A stretch of DNA of 32,402 nucleotides from positions 1 through 32,402 of IMG/VR virus record IMGVR_UViG_3300037246_001119; one strand, given 5' to 3'. The position numbers were made by a program, and so were the translations under genes. Under the pieces are notes generated by a model, which searched no databases, was not told the origin of the DNA, and saw only the letters and a list, made by a program, of their open reading frames with translations. The DNA is from a virus. Below are positions 1 to 7,910 of the stretch, one piece after another (the first letter of the stretch is position 1; every line of letters starts with the position of its first letter).

Positions 1-913
1 CAACCTGGGCGCCAGGTGGCAGCGAAAAGCCGCGCGCCGCAAACTCAATGCTGCTCTCATCCCTAGCCTTGACTGCCAGAAAATCCTCGCGCTCGGTGGC
101 CCGCTCCCAAATACCCTGCCAGATAACCGCCTCAAGGCCGGTAGTATTGGCGCCCAAGAAAAATTCCAGTTTGTCCTCAAGATCGTCAAGCAAGGTACTG
201 GTATAGGGGACTTCGTTGTAGGAGAACGTGTCGGTTGGTGCAATCGGACCATCGGACAGCGTTGCCAGAAAGGACGGAATAAAGATCGCCGGCGCGGTGG
301 GCAGCACGATTGTCTCAAGGGCCGGTGCGGCTGGCAGCGTATCGTCCGGGGTCGGTGGCAGCAGCGGTTCATCCAGCACAGGATTCGCTGGAATAACGCC
401 AGTGAAATCATCCGGCGGCGCTGGAAATACGATAACCGGGTCTGAGCCACCCAATATTGGCGTGGAATCCAGTGGAAACGGGATGATATCGGCTAGAGCT
501 GGCGCATTGGGAGACACCGGAAAATCAGGCGCAACCGGGTCAACACCCTGAAATATCTGCGGCTGAAACGGCACCCCCGTAAATACCGGAATGGTGAGAT
601 CTGCCAGTGGCGGCAATGCTTCCAACTCGGGTGCGCTTGGTGGCGCCGGAATAACAACGGGCGCCGACGAAAAAACGGGTAGCGGAAAATCGCGTACCGG
701 CGGGCAAGAAACAGGGTCGCCAGAAGCCAGAGTAATCTCGTTAAATGCCGCAACCGCAGTGGATTGTATGGCTACGCCGAGATCTTGTTCGGTTAAGCAG
801 ACCGGATACTCTTGGAACGGCGTTTCGCCAATCTGAATCTGGTCGGGCGTAATGACCGCCGCATTGCCGCCGGTCGGATCGTCAACTGTAGCAATTGTTT
901 GGACTTCGGCCAT
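1..913 (-). CDS. Pro-rich tail/virion protein, partial (C-terminus beyond window)
   Basis: The reading frame opens at ATG 913-911 and stays open for 304 codons to the left edge, so the C-terminus is missing. It starts 75 bases after the previous gene, with GGGGAGGATTT upstream as ribosome binding site. Residues about 60-215 are a spaced Pro/Phe/Ala-rich tract of APxLxxIxFP-like strands with no long helices. From about residue 227 the character changes to FSYNEVPYTS followed by a helical acidic stretch (LLDDLEDKLEFFL), an ERATERED helix, and ARGFSLPPGA near residue 293. I recall this combination (F-x-Y-x-E...LL..L, then ARGF.LPPGA) from tail-associated proteins of other tailed phages, but I cannot name a characterised family. 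The position after the other tail proteins agrees. Function unknown; a structural role is inferred. Confidence 0.75.
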   Translation of the reverse strand, partial: MAEVQTIATVDDPTGGNAAVITPDQIQIGETPFQEYPVCLTEQDLGVAIQSTAVAAFNEITLASGDPVSCPPVRDFPLPVFSSAPVVIPAPPSAPELEALPPLADLTIPVFTGVPFQPQIFQGVDPVAPDFPVSPNAPALADIIPFPLDSTPILGGSDPVIVFPAPPDDFTGVIPANPVLDEPLLPPTPDDTLPAAPALETIVLPTAPAIFIPSFLATLSDGPIAPTDTFSYNEVPYTSTLLDDLEDKLEFFLGANTTGLEAVIWQGIWERATEREDFLAVKARDESSIEFAARGFSLPPGAQV

Positions 914-988
914 TACAATCCTCGAAATCCTCCCCAAGATTTGCTCGATTCTACCCTCAAATTACAGACTGATACCAGTAACCAGCCC

Positions 989-2935
989 CTACACGCAGCG
1001 CAGTTGTCCACCGACACACGCGCACTTAACGCCAAGAGCCCCACCTTCGCAGGCATCCCGGTTTGCATAGGCTTGCTCAACGGTTTTGAAGAACTGATCA
1101 ACCGGCGTTGCGCCTGGACACCGAAGCCGCTGCCAAAACAATGAAGTGAAGTCCTGTCCAGCACCGTGCGGCTCGGTCACGATAAGTCGCCAACCTCCGG
1201 GGGTGACTTGACACTGTTCTTCAACGGCATCCGTCCAGCCAATCACCGTCACCAGTTGACCAACGTCAAATTTTCCCTGTTCCACCTCGGTAAGATCTAT
1301 ACCCAATTCTTCCACATCGGTATAACCATTGGCGGGCATCACGGTTCCATAGCTGAACGATTGACACGGCGCACACGACCCTCCTTGAGCGCCATCATTG
1401 CCAAGCAACATCACATAACAAATGTGTTTGGTGGCTACATCGACCTGAACCACGCGAGCCATGTGCCAGATAACGCCAGCGCGCAGATCAAGAATGCCAC
1501 CACCATTGGAAACGACAAACCCGGATGGGTAATCCAAACTGTGTGCGGGTGGCACTATAGGGTCGCCGTCACAGCCGCCGACGCAGGCCTGATCGTTACA
1601 ACTGAATTGCACCGCAGATGCACAGTCGCCGCCGAAAAACGGCGCACCCCTGCTGGCGCCCTCAACGCTGCTGTTGCCGACCTTGACATCAATATAAATA
1701 GAGTTGTTCCACCAGCCAGCGCCACCCTCATTCGGGCCGAAAACATTGGCTGGATCGTCGCTTAATCCACAAGGCGGGTTTCCTGCAAGGGTTTTGTTAC
1801 GTAGCCACTGTTTTACGGTTTCACTGCAGGGGTTTCCGATGCCCGAGGGAAAGTAGTCAAACACTAAAATAGAACTGCCGCCGCCGCCCGGATTTATGCC
1901 ACCCAAAACGACGCGGATATGAATGTTCGCCGTTGTGGCTTCACAGTGAAAGGTTTGCGCGAAACACCCAATTTCATAGCGGCCGGACTGAATGTTTCCC
2001 GGTAAAAAGCCACCGCTATATGTTGCAGTCATTTCGGCCTCAGTGCCGCCGCCCATTTCTACTATTTGGGTCAGTGTGCCTACTGGTAAGGTAATGCCCT
2101 CACTGCCCGGAATGAAAATCGAGCGTTTCCAGTAATTATCCGGCAGCCTGTCTATCCCCGTTCCATAGGCCGCCGCCGGCGCCGTTACAAATACATCAAG
2201 ATGCTCAAAGGCATACATGCCGCCAACGCTTCCGAGGCATACACCGTCGTTACTAAAGAACCAATCACTATCCTGAAAGGTGCCTTGCTCAATGGCAAAG
2301 GCATTCAATACCCAATTTGCGCCGCCATTGATTTGAAAATACGTTTGGTCAGCACCACCTATGTCGGTTCTGCCATTCCATGCTGAGCCAACAATCAATG
2401 AGCCCGGCAAGGTTTCAACCGTTGCGGTTAATGATTGAATGGTCGAGCTGCCACCAATAGTCGGATCAAAACCAACAAGTCTAGGATCAACCGGCCAGCC
2501 CCAAAAATCCTTATTGGCGTTTCCTTCTATGCCACCGCTAAGGTTGTGGTTAAAGGCTCTAATTCCAATCCATGCCGAGGGAAAGTATTCAGGATCCGGC
2601 GGTACGGGTAAATCTTCTTCTTCTTCGGGCAGTTCTTGTTGACGAATAAAATCAACGTCATCGGCGGTAACGCCTTCTTGAAATTCCACTCTGACAACGA
2701 TGATTGGCTGTGTAATGCCCTCTTGTCTTATATAGCGAACCCGCACAAAACTATCGGGCAACCACGTTACTTTGGCGTAGCCAAGATTCGCGTCGGCACC
2801 TAACTGAACCTGTTCAAGAATAAAATTGAGTCGGTTGATTGCCCTGTTTTGATACGGGCGTAACACCGGATCTTCAAATGATATGGTGAAGTCTGTAAAG
2901 AGCCCTTGGGCGACGATCTGACCAGAGTACGTCAT
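989..2935 (-). CDS. Large Cys-rich virion structural protein, unknown function
   Basis: A 648-residue protein that starts at ATG 2935, overlapping the stop of the preceding gene by four bases (ATGA), which suggests translational coupling. Residues 1-115 look like a compact beta domain (TYSGQIVAQGLFTDF, RVRYIRQEG). An acidic linker PEEEEDLPVPPDPEYFP follows, and then a Gly/Ser/Asn-rich beta region with many aromatic residues. The C-terminal third holds most of the cysteines, in clusters such as CSETVKQWL, CNDQACVGGCDGD, CAPCQSF and CACVGGQLRC. Such clusters could bind metal or form disulfides once the virion is outside the cell. There is no signal peptide or membrane segment. I do not recognise a family. 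The place in the operon and the composition support a tail or baseplate-like component, which is inference. Confidence 0.8.
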   Translation of the reverse strand: MTYSGQIVAQGLFTDFTISFEDPVLRPYQNRAINRLNFILEQVQLGADANLGYAKVTWLPDSFVRVRYIRQEGITQPIIVVRVEFQEGVTADDVDFIRQQELPEEEEDLPVPPDPEYFPSAWIGIRAFNHNLSGGIEGNANKDFWGWPVDPRLVGFDPTIGGSSTIQSLTATVETLPGSLIVGSAWNGRTDIGGADQTYFQINGGANWVLNAFAIEQGTFQDSDWFFSNDGVCLGSVGGMYAFEHLDVFVTAPAAAYGTGIDRLPDNYWKRSIFIPGSEGITLPVGTLTQIVEMGGGTEAEMTATYSGGFLPGNIQSGRYEIGCFAQTFHCEATTANIHIRVVLGGINPGGGGSSILVFDYFPSGIGNPCSETVKQWLRNKTLAGNPPCGLSDDPANVFGPNEGGAGWWNNSIYIDVKVGNSSVEGASRGAPFFGGDCASAVQFSCNDQACVGGCDGDPIVPPAHSLDYPSGFVVSNGGGILDLRAGVIWHMARVVQVDVATKHICYVMLLGNDGAQGGSCAPCQSFSYGTVMPANGYTDVEELGIDLTEVEQGKFDVGQLVTVIGWTDAVEEQCQVTPGGWRLIVTEPHGAGQDFTSLFWQRLRCPGATPVDQFFKTVEQAYANRDACEGGALGVKCACVGGQLRCV

Positions 2936-4320
2936 CGTTTCAGGCGGTGGCCGAGATCGACAACATCGAACTCGATCTCATCCAGCACAATATCTGAGCC
3001 CTCAAAGTTTTCCATATCGAACTCCCAATAACGGGACTTGATGCCCTTTTGTAGCTTGGTGCGTTCAACCTGGGCAGCCGTTGGGGAGACTCGCAACGCA
3101 AACGGCCCGGTGGTTTTATTGCCATCAGTGCGTAACGTCAAGAATACCTGTCCCGACGAATCGAGACTCAGGTACGCGGCCAGAACACGTTTGAAATTTG
3201 ACGAACCAAAGTCCAATCGACCAGTAGATGCAATGGCATCAATGTCTGTACCGTCATCATCATCACCATCCAATAAATAAAGGCCATCGGTTTTTGCCCC
3301 AATGTAGTCATTGCCAATGCGGGCAAATGAATGGAAGTCGTGACCCTCATAGCGCGCCGGTGCGCCGGTATTCTGATTGGATACCCATGCGTAGACTTCT
3401 TCAGTGGCATCGAGCAGATAGGATTCGTCCAGCCAACCATTCAACGCCAGCCATTGCGCCAGCGCATATTCACCGTCCAGATAACCGCTGAGCGCGGTGT
3501 AAACGCTGATCGCATATTCGTCATCGAGGAAGCCACTGACCGGCAGAATTGCCGTGAGAACAAACTCGCCATCGAGGAAACCATTGAAGATTTGCTCAAC
3601 CTCAAGTTTGAACTCATCGTCAGTCCAACCAGTGAAGATCTTGAATGCTTGCAGCGTGTACTGAGCGTCTAGGAAGCTGTTTTTAGCCTCATAAATTTGC
3701 AGCTTGAACTCATCGTCCAGCCAACCTGAGAACTCATCCGGCAGGCCTTTCGCTAAGGCGTAAACATCATCAATGCCAGAGGTTAATTGCGTGAGCGATT
3801 GTAAATTGTATTCATCGTCCAGCCAGCCCGCGAGGCCAGCACCAGACTCCAACAAATAACCACTGTCGAGAAAGCCTTCGTAGACAATCGACTCAGGCAG
3901 ACTGCTTTCATCATCGAGGTAGCCGGTAAGCTCGGCCTCGATGGCAATGGCAAATTGATCACCCACATAACCGGTGTGTCCTACCGCAGCATCGAGATCG
4001 TATTCACCGTCAAGGGAACCGTTGAACTCGACCTCAATCGTGATCCCAAATTCATCGTCCAGATAGCCGGTGCTACCAAGGCCATCGGGTAATGCGTAAC
4101 CGTCCTCTAAATATCCGGTAGGCGAGGTCGTACCCGGCAGCATGTATTGGCCGTACAACAAACCGTCGAGCGGCACAGGCGCCGGCAGTGTGTACGCGCC
4201 ATCGACAAAACCATGCGGGGCCAGATAGTCGTGCGTGTACGCGCCGTCGAGATAGCCGGTTTTAGCAACACCGTTGGTCGTTAAGACCTCAAGATAGGTT
4301 TGTGTGACGCGAGCGACCAT
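2932..4320 (-). CDS. Acidic 16-residue-repeat tail protein
   Basis: A 462-residue protein. Residues 1-20 carry an ARVTQTYLEVL segment, a short motif that recurs in phage virion proteins. Residues about 22-310 are eighteen tandem repeats, nearly all exactly 16 residues, with consensus G-(Y/F/W)-(L/V)-D-(D/G)-(E/Q)-(Y/F)-x-(L/I). Unit 11 is two residues longer and a few units are degenerate (SFLDAQY, GLLYGQY). Residues 311-462 form a separate C-terminal domain (YAWVSNQNT, DGLYLLDGDDDDG, RLDFGSSNFKRV, SRYWEFDMENFEG), a type I associate with phage tail proteins. The start ATG overlaps the previous stop by one base (TAATG) and the stop overlaps the next ATG (ATGA). The acidic periodic repeat could form a beta-solenoid or bind cations; that is inference. 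The function in the virion is unknown. Confidence 0.85.
   Translation of the reverse strand: MVARVTQTYLEVLTTNGVAKTGYLDGAYTHDYLAPHGFVDGAYTLPAPVPLDGLLYGQYMLPGTTSPTGYLEDGYALPDGLGSTGYLDDEFGITIEVEFNGSLDGEYDLDAAVGHTGYVGDQFAIAIEAELTGYLDDESSLPESIVYEGFLDSGYLLESGAGLAGWLDDEYNLQSLTQLTSGIDDVYALAKGLPDEFSGWLDDEFKLQIYEAKNSFLDAQYTLQAFKIFTGWTDDEFKLEVEQIFNGFLDGEFVLTAILPVSGFLDDEYAISVYTALSGYLDGEYALAQWLALNGWLDESYLLDATEEVYAWVSNQNTGAPARYEGHDFHSFARIGNDYIGAKTDGLYLLDGDDDDGTDIDAIASTGRLDFGSSNFKRVLAAYLSLDSSGQVFLTLRTDGNKTTGPFALRVSPTAAQVERTKLQKGIKSRYWEFDMENFEGSDIVLDEIEFDVVDLGHRLKR
3391..4257 (-). repeat. Coding tandem repeat, 48-bp period (16 aa x 18)
   Basis: In-frame repeat array encoding the G-(YFW)-L-D-(DG)-(EQ)-(YF) units of the acidic tail protein. 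The repeats have diverged at DNA level but keep the 48-base period with only one six-base length change, so selection acts on the protein period. Confidence 0.8.
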
Positions 4321-5393
4321 TAGGCTCTCGACTCGTAGCCGAACTCGGCGGCTTCAACTTCGGTGACGGTCCAAGGATCAGTTGTGTCTGGATTGATTTC
4401 GTAATCTTCCATGAATATTTCAAACGATGCAGTCAAAGCCGCGTCGCCGCCATTACCAGAAGTCGCACCTTCAAAGATCACGGCGCGGAAGTTTTGCGCG
4501 GTGCCGGTGTGTCGGGCGACATTGACCACAGAAACATTGTGTATCAGTGCGCCATTGAGCGTGTCGGTGCTGGTGAAGCGGTCAATCTGAGCATCGCCGG
4601 TCGAATCATTCCAATCGGTGTCCTGATTATTCCGTGGCGCATCATCGACCATTGCAGAGTTATCGACACCGCTTTCAGGCGTGAAAGCAATCTGCGCGCT
4701 TTCCGCATCCGGCCTGAGTAACTCGACCGCCCAACGAGAACCCAAAAACGTCGCGTTGGCAGCAATCGTTCCCTGGTCATCCATCACATACAGATCGGAG
4801 ATCTCGAAATCCGCACCCTCACCAACCTCGCCAGTCTGAAACGAAATGCGGTCATAGGTGCCATCAAAATCAAGGGTATCAAGGATCGCCCACACTTCAT
4901 CGTTAACGCGCAACTCAAGCGAACCGAAGTTGTTGACGCCCTCGATTTTGAGCTCAATCTTGTATTCCGTGCCGCGGAATAAGAAGTGCTGTAGACCGTC
5001 CAGTGTTTCGGTGATGTCAGCGGAATCGAAATACTCCGCACTGGTGGTACGACTGCGGATCTGGATGCTGCCATCGTCACTAAGCCGCATGGACATTCTC
5101 GCGGTCACACCAGCCGACAACTTGAAGATCATATCGTCAAGTCCATCGTTGGTATCGAAGTCGTTAAACTTGAACCAGAAGCCGATGTAGCCAATCGTTA
5201 TTGCGGTGCCGAGATCCCGATAAAAACCCGAGTTGGATTGATCGACGCCGCCAAGGCGCACGGAACCGTTTTCGGAAGGCCCACCAGCCAACACCACACG
5301 AAGATTGTTGTTTACGCCCTCGCGGGTGTAGAGCTGATCAAAGTCCGATAGAAGGTTATAAGCAGTAAAGCCATCTGACCAAATATGCGACAC
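4320..5393 (-). CDS. LamG/concanavalin-like virion protein (paralog A)
   Basis: A 357-residue protein with a GTG start at 5393, supported by ACGGAGG seven bases upstream. The alternating beta pattern (IGYIGFWFKFNDF, IFKLSAGV, SIQIRSRTT, YKIELKIEGV, SLELRVNDEVW, FEISDLYVMDD) is typical of a jelly-roll LamG/concanavalin-like lectin fold in residues about 40-205. A C-terminal domain follows, ending in PWTVTEVEAAEFGYESRA. It is clearly paralogous to the 344-aa protein at 18477-19511: both share the (S/D)(L/M)Y(V/F)(M/L)D(D/E) strand, the TPxxG and DDxD segment, and the PW(T/S)xxEVxAxExGY C-terminus. The stop TAA overlaps the next ATG by one base. LamG folds in phages usually belong to tail or capsid-surface proteins that bind host glycans. 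The specific ligand is unknown. Confidence 0.8.
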   Translation of the reverse strand: MSHIWSDGFTAYNLLSDFDQLYTREGVNNNLRVVLAGGPSENGSVRLGGVDQSNSGFYRDLGTAITIGYIGFWFKFNDFDTNDGLDDMIFKLSAGVTARMSMRLSDDGSIQIRSRTTSAEYFDSADITETLDGLQHFLFRGTEYKIELKIEGVNNFGSLELRVNDEVWAILDTLDFDGTYDRISFQTGEVGEGADFEISDLYVMDDQGTIAANATFLGSRWAVELLRPDAESAQIAFTPESGVDNSAMVDDAPRNNQDTDWNDSTGDAQIDRFTSTDTLNGALIHNVSVVNVARHTGTAQNFRAVIFEGATSGNGGDAALTASFEIFMEDYEINPDTTDPWTVTEVEAAEFGYESRA

Positions 5394-5405
5394 AAAGCGC
5401 CTCCG

Positions 5406-6188
5406 TCATACAAAGATTCGGAAGCCGATTCGGAACGTATTATTGTCCTCTGCTGCAGATACATCGGCCGGCACGGTTCTGCGGATCCACCAGCCTTTGA
5501 AATCACCGAAAGCCATCGGTGTTGGCAGTGCGATACCGGACGCATAATCGACCGGGTTTGCCGTGTCGAAGTCCGGACCCGAGGGCGCGGTGTTCTGATC
5601 GGCAATCACTTCCAGCGCAACATTAACCGCCTCATCACCATCGGCTAAATTGATTACGTCCTGTCCTGGCGTGTTGTTCTCCACCCAAAACCTCGCGTCG
5701 GTCATGCTCTCGGATGCGTGGGCGTTCTCGAAATACAAACCTCGATAGTCGCTCTCGCCCGCCTTGGCCTCGGCCTTGGTCACATCGTCCATGATGTTTT
5801 CGGTGTTGTTCGCAATCACGATGGTATTGGTCTGGTCAGAGCTTGGCAGGGACGCATTAACAATCGTCACCAGCAGCACACCACCGTCACCACCACCTTG
5901 AATCGCGTACACACCGTCGCCGGTTACATCGACGGGCGTACCCGCAGATCCACCGGGCGGTGTCCAACGCAGAGTATTTGCGCTCTGATCGAAGAACAGT
6001 GAGCCCGAGCCCACGTTGTTACCCATTGCATCGTCAATTACGACACCGGTAATGGTTAGACCCGTATCAGACTGTGAAAGAACCCGGCCACCACCCACGG
6101 TACTCATTGCGGCACCAAGCGCCAAGAGCGGATCCGTGTTTGCAGCGCCGCCCGAAAGCCTTACTAAAAAATCAGCTAAATTTGCCAT
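5406..6188 (-). CDS. Virion structural protein with tail-type C-terminal domain
   Basis: A 260-residue protein starting at ATG 6188 with CGAGGTAAAACA upstream. Residues 1-110 are Gly/Ser/Thr-rich and beta-like (WTPPGGSAGTPVDVTGDG). The C-terminal half contains YRGLYFENAHASESMTDA, a long loop, and WWIRRTVPADVSAAEDNNTFRI. I recall this combination (a YRxxYxxN strand, then W.(K/R)RTVPA with ND and xFxI) from virion proteins of several tailed phages, often near the tail. Nothing suggests an enzyme: no conserved catalytic triad and no membrane segment. It sits between the propeller-like protein and LamG paralog A, in the same orientation with a 12-base gap on each side. Structural role inferred; exact location in the virion unknown. 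Confidence 0.75.
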   Translation of the reverse strand: MANLADFLVRLSGGAANTDPLLALGAAMSTVGGGRVLSQSDTGLTITGVVIDDAMGNNVGSGSLFFDQSANTLRWTPPGGSAGTPVDVTGDGVYAIQGGGDGGVLLVTIVNASLPSSDQTNTIVIANNTENIMDDVTKAEAKAGESDYRGLYFENAHASESMTDARFWVENNTPGQDVINLADGDEAVNVALEVIADQNTAPSGPDFDTANPVDYASGIALPTPMAFGDFKGWWIRRTVPADVSAAEDNNTFRIGFRIFV

Positions 6189-6200
6189 TGTTTTACCTCG

Positions 6201-7463
6201 TTAAATAAATGCGCCGCCCCGAGCGGTTTCCAGAGCAACATAATCGGCGGCTGCGTAAGTATTCAGCTCGCCCTCCCACAGATCAGCAACGATCTGCCGA
6301 ATCCCTTTGTATTCACGCCAGAGCATCGTGCCGTAGCCGTATTCCGCTACTGCAACGCGATCCTGCATGATGTTCAAAACTTCCCCGTTCTCGCCACCAA
6401 ATACGATGCCGCGTTTTGAGAACCAGGCCACCGCATCGAAGTTTGGAATGTTGATGCCCGTTCCAAAGACACCGCCGTATGGCAGCACTTCGCGCTGGTG
6501 AAACTGCGGCGTATCGGCGCCGGAAATCCAATATGTTTTGTCAGAACAGACATACAAGCCATCATCCACCGCCTTGACAATCGTGATGCGTTTCGGGAAC
6601 TGCAAGAAGCCCTTCATTGGTTTAACCAGTCCATAACGCAAGGGCTCGGTAAACCATAGAATGTTGTTGTTGGCTATGTAGATCCTGCCGTTGTGATATT
6701 CGAGAATGTCGCCCGGTGGTGGTGCCATCCCAAACTGAGTTTGCAGACGAAACGCGGCCGTGTTGGAAACCCGGTCAATCTCGTAGTGCGGAGCGGCCGG
6801 GTGAAGATCGGCCATGCGGTACAGGCCTTCGCCATCCATGTGCGACACATAGACGCGGATAAACGCCGTTCCCGGTGGTGAGGCCGGGAAATCCGACAAG
6901 AAGATCGAGCTGTTATCAGCGGCAACCTCAATGGTCTTTGCCAAGCCAGTACCCGATTCCTCGCCACTGTCAGCGATGTAGGTGATCGCAACCTGATAGG
7001 TTCCGGCAAATAACTCACCCGAGATCCCTTGTGTCAGGTTCGGCTGTGATCCGGGGCCAATCATGCCCCACGGCACATCGTTCCCATCGGCCAGCATCAA
7101 CCCGGTCTGTATGCCATTGGTGTAGTAGGTGTTGCCGTTGAGATCCAGATAACTCATGCGCGTATTGCCAACATTGGTTCGCACCAAACGCGGGGTATAG
7201 GTGCCGGTCGGATATTCAATCAACTCCCACAGACTACCGGACTCAACAAACAGCGTTCTTGAGAAATCATCGCTTGACCAGAGCGTACCTTTGACAATGG
7301 TTCCGGAGTAGATCTTAGTCGAACCGCCCCGCCTGGACAGCTTGCCAGCATCGTCAATGTCGTAATTGACGCAGCGGCGCAGCGCATCCACAGGCAACGA
7401 ATCCGGGCGCAAAATGGTGTTCAGGCCGTCAGGCCAGCCCTCTAATTTAATGGGAGTCGGCAT
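6201..7463 (-). CDS. Propeller-like tail/neck protein (P22 gp10-like candidate)
   Basis: A 420-residue protein coupled to the upstream gene by a one-base TAATG overlap at 7463. The N-terminus (GWPDGLNTILRPDSLPVDALRRCVNYDID, then GKLSRRGG) matches the opening of a phage protein family that begins G..N......LP..alr.a.N.d....G.l..R.G. This family includes P22 gp10-like packaged-DNA stabilisation proteins. The middle has repeated beta blades with aromatic motifs (MSYLDLNGNTYYTNG, YQVAITYIADSGEESG, DILEYHNGRIYIANNNILWF, VDDGLYVCSDKTYWISG, AWFSKRGIVFGGENGE). These suggest a beta-propeller or blade-rich fold. The role would be in the neck or tail hub just below the portal. Family assignment is from motif memory, not a search, and other tail-hub proteins remain possible. 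Confidence 0.65.
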   Translation of the reverse strand: MPTPIKLEGWPDGLNTILRPDSLPVDALRRCVNYDIDDAGKLSRRGGSTKIYSGTIVKGTLWSSDDFSRTLFVESGSLWELIEYPTGTYTPRLVRTNVGNTRMSYLDLNGNTYYTNGIQTGLMLADGNDVPWGMIGPGSQPNLTQGISGELFAGTYQVAITYIADSGEESGTGLAKTIEVAADNSSIFLSDFPASPPGTAFIRVYVSHMDGEGLYRMADLHPAAPHYEIDRVSNTAAFRLQTQFGMAPPPGDILEYHNGRIYIANNNILWFTEPLRYGLVKPMKGFLQFPKRITIVKAVDDGLYVCSDKTYWISGADTPQFHQREVLPYGGVFGTGINIPNFDAVAWFSKRGIVFGGENGEVLNIMQDRVAVAEYGYGTMLWREYKGIRQIVADLWEGELNTYAAADYVALETARGGAFI

Positions 7464-7777
7464 TACACCGTATCCTGCACCAGCAATAGACCCTCGGCCT
7501 CGACCGTATTGCCAAGCGAGGTTGAGACAACAAAGGTCACTTCATACAGCACACCATCGAGGCCGCCTGAAATACGCGCCTGCGCGACCTGTAACAAGAT
7601 CGTGGCCGTGCCAATGGTCAGATCCGAGCTGACTGTTTTAACGCCGGTGCTCTGATCAATGGTCTTTTCGGTCACGGTAGGCGTACCGATCAAGACCTCA
7701 CCGGTGGCAATACGCGGCGAAAAGTCCATGTCAAAAAGACGGGACTCAGCCGGCTGTTTTCTGAGTGTGTCGGCCAT
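7463..7777 (-). CDS. Small Ig-like protein, fiber-tail adaptor (Gp77-like) candidate
   Basis: A 104-residue protein with start ATG 7777 overlapping the stop of a short upstream ORF by one base (TAATG). It ends in another TAATG with the propeller-like gene. The sequence reads as one beta sandwich: FDMDFSPRIATGEVLIGTP near residue 16, ILLQVAQARISGGLDGVLYEVTFVV in the middle, and a final VEAEGLLLVQD strand. The pattern D(F/W)S..ia.G(E/D)..., then SGG..G..Y.VT..v.T..G, and a last strand fits small phage proteins annotated as fiber-tail adaptor or Gp77-like. The role would be joining tail parts. The match is by pattern only, so confidence in the family name is moderate. Confidence 0.6.
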   Translation of the reverse strand: MADTLRKQPAESRLFDMDFSPRIATGEVLIGTPTVTEKTIDQSTGVKTVSSDLTIGTATILLQVAQARISGGLDGVLYEVTFVVSTSLGNTVEAEGLLLVQDTV

Positions 7778-7818
7778 TACGACATCGAACTGGCCGCTTG
7801 AGGAATGTGAGTAGGCAT
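7777..7818 (-). CDS. Possible 13-residue leader ORF
   Basis: ATG 7818 opens a 13-codon ORF (MPTHIPQAASSMS) whose TAA overlaps the next gene start by one base, the same TAATG coupling seen between established genes here. A good AGGAG lies eight bases before the ATG. The frame also extends upstream to ATG 7860 (27 residues), but that start sits in the loop of a stem-loop and has no ribosome binding site. It may be a translated leader that delivers ribosomes to the 104-aa gene, or merely chance. Confidence 0.35.
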   Translation of the reverse strand: MPTHIPQAASSMS

Positions 7819-7850
7819 GAGAATGACTCCTGATTCGATGATCAGTTGGC

Positions 7851-7866
7851 GGTCACTCATGCGACC
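7851..7866 (-). promoter_or_regulatory. Stem-loop element, copy A (AUGA loop)
   Basis: On the minus strand the sequence is GGTCGCATGAGTGACC: a six-pair stem (GGUCGC with GUGACC, one G-U) closed by an AUGA loop. A further TTGG/CCAA pairing is possible outside a two-base bulge. Twenty bases (7850-7869) are identical to the copy ahead of the capsid gene. It lies in the 133-base gap between the 881-aa repeat protein and the 104-aa gene. Function unknown; an RNA processing or translational control site is a possibility. Confidence 0.55.
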
Positions 7867-7910
7867 CAATGGCTAATTTATACTCTAAATGGCGGCGGGT
7901 TTCTATTGCA

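Noticed and set aside
228-836. Ser/Gly-rich plus-strand frames near the left edge
   Set aside because: They are the antisense of a Pro-rich minus-strand protein that is open to the edge with a good ribosome site.
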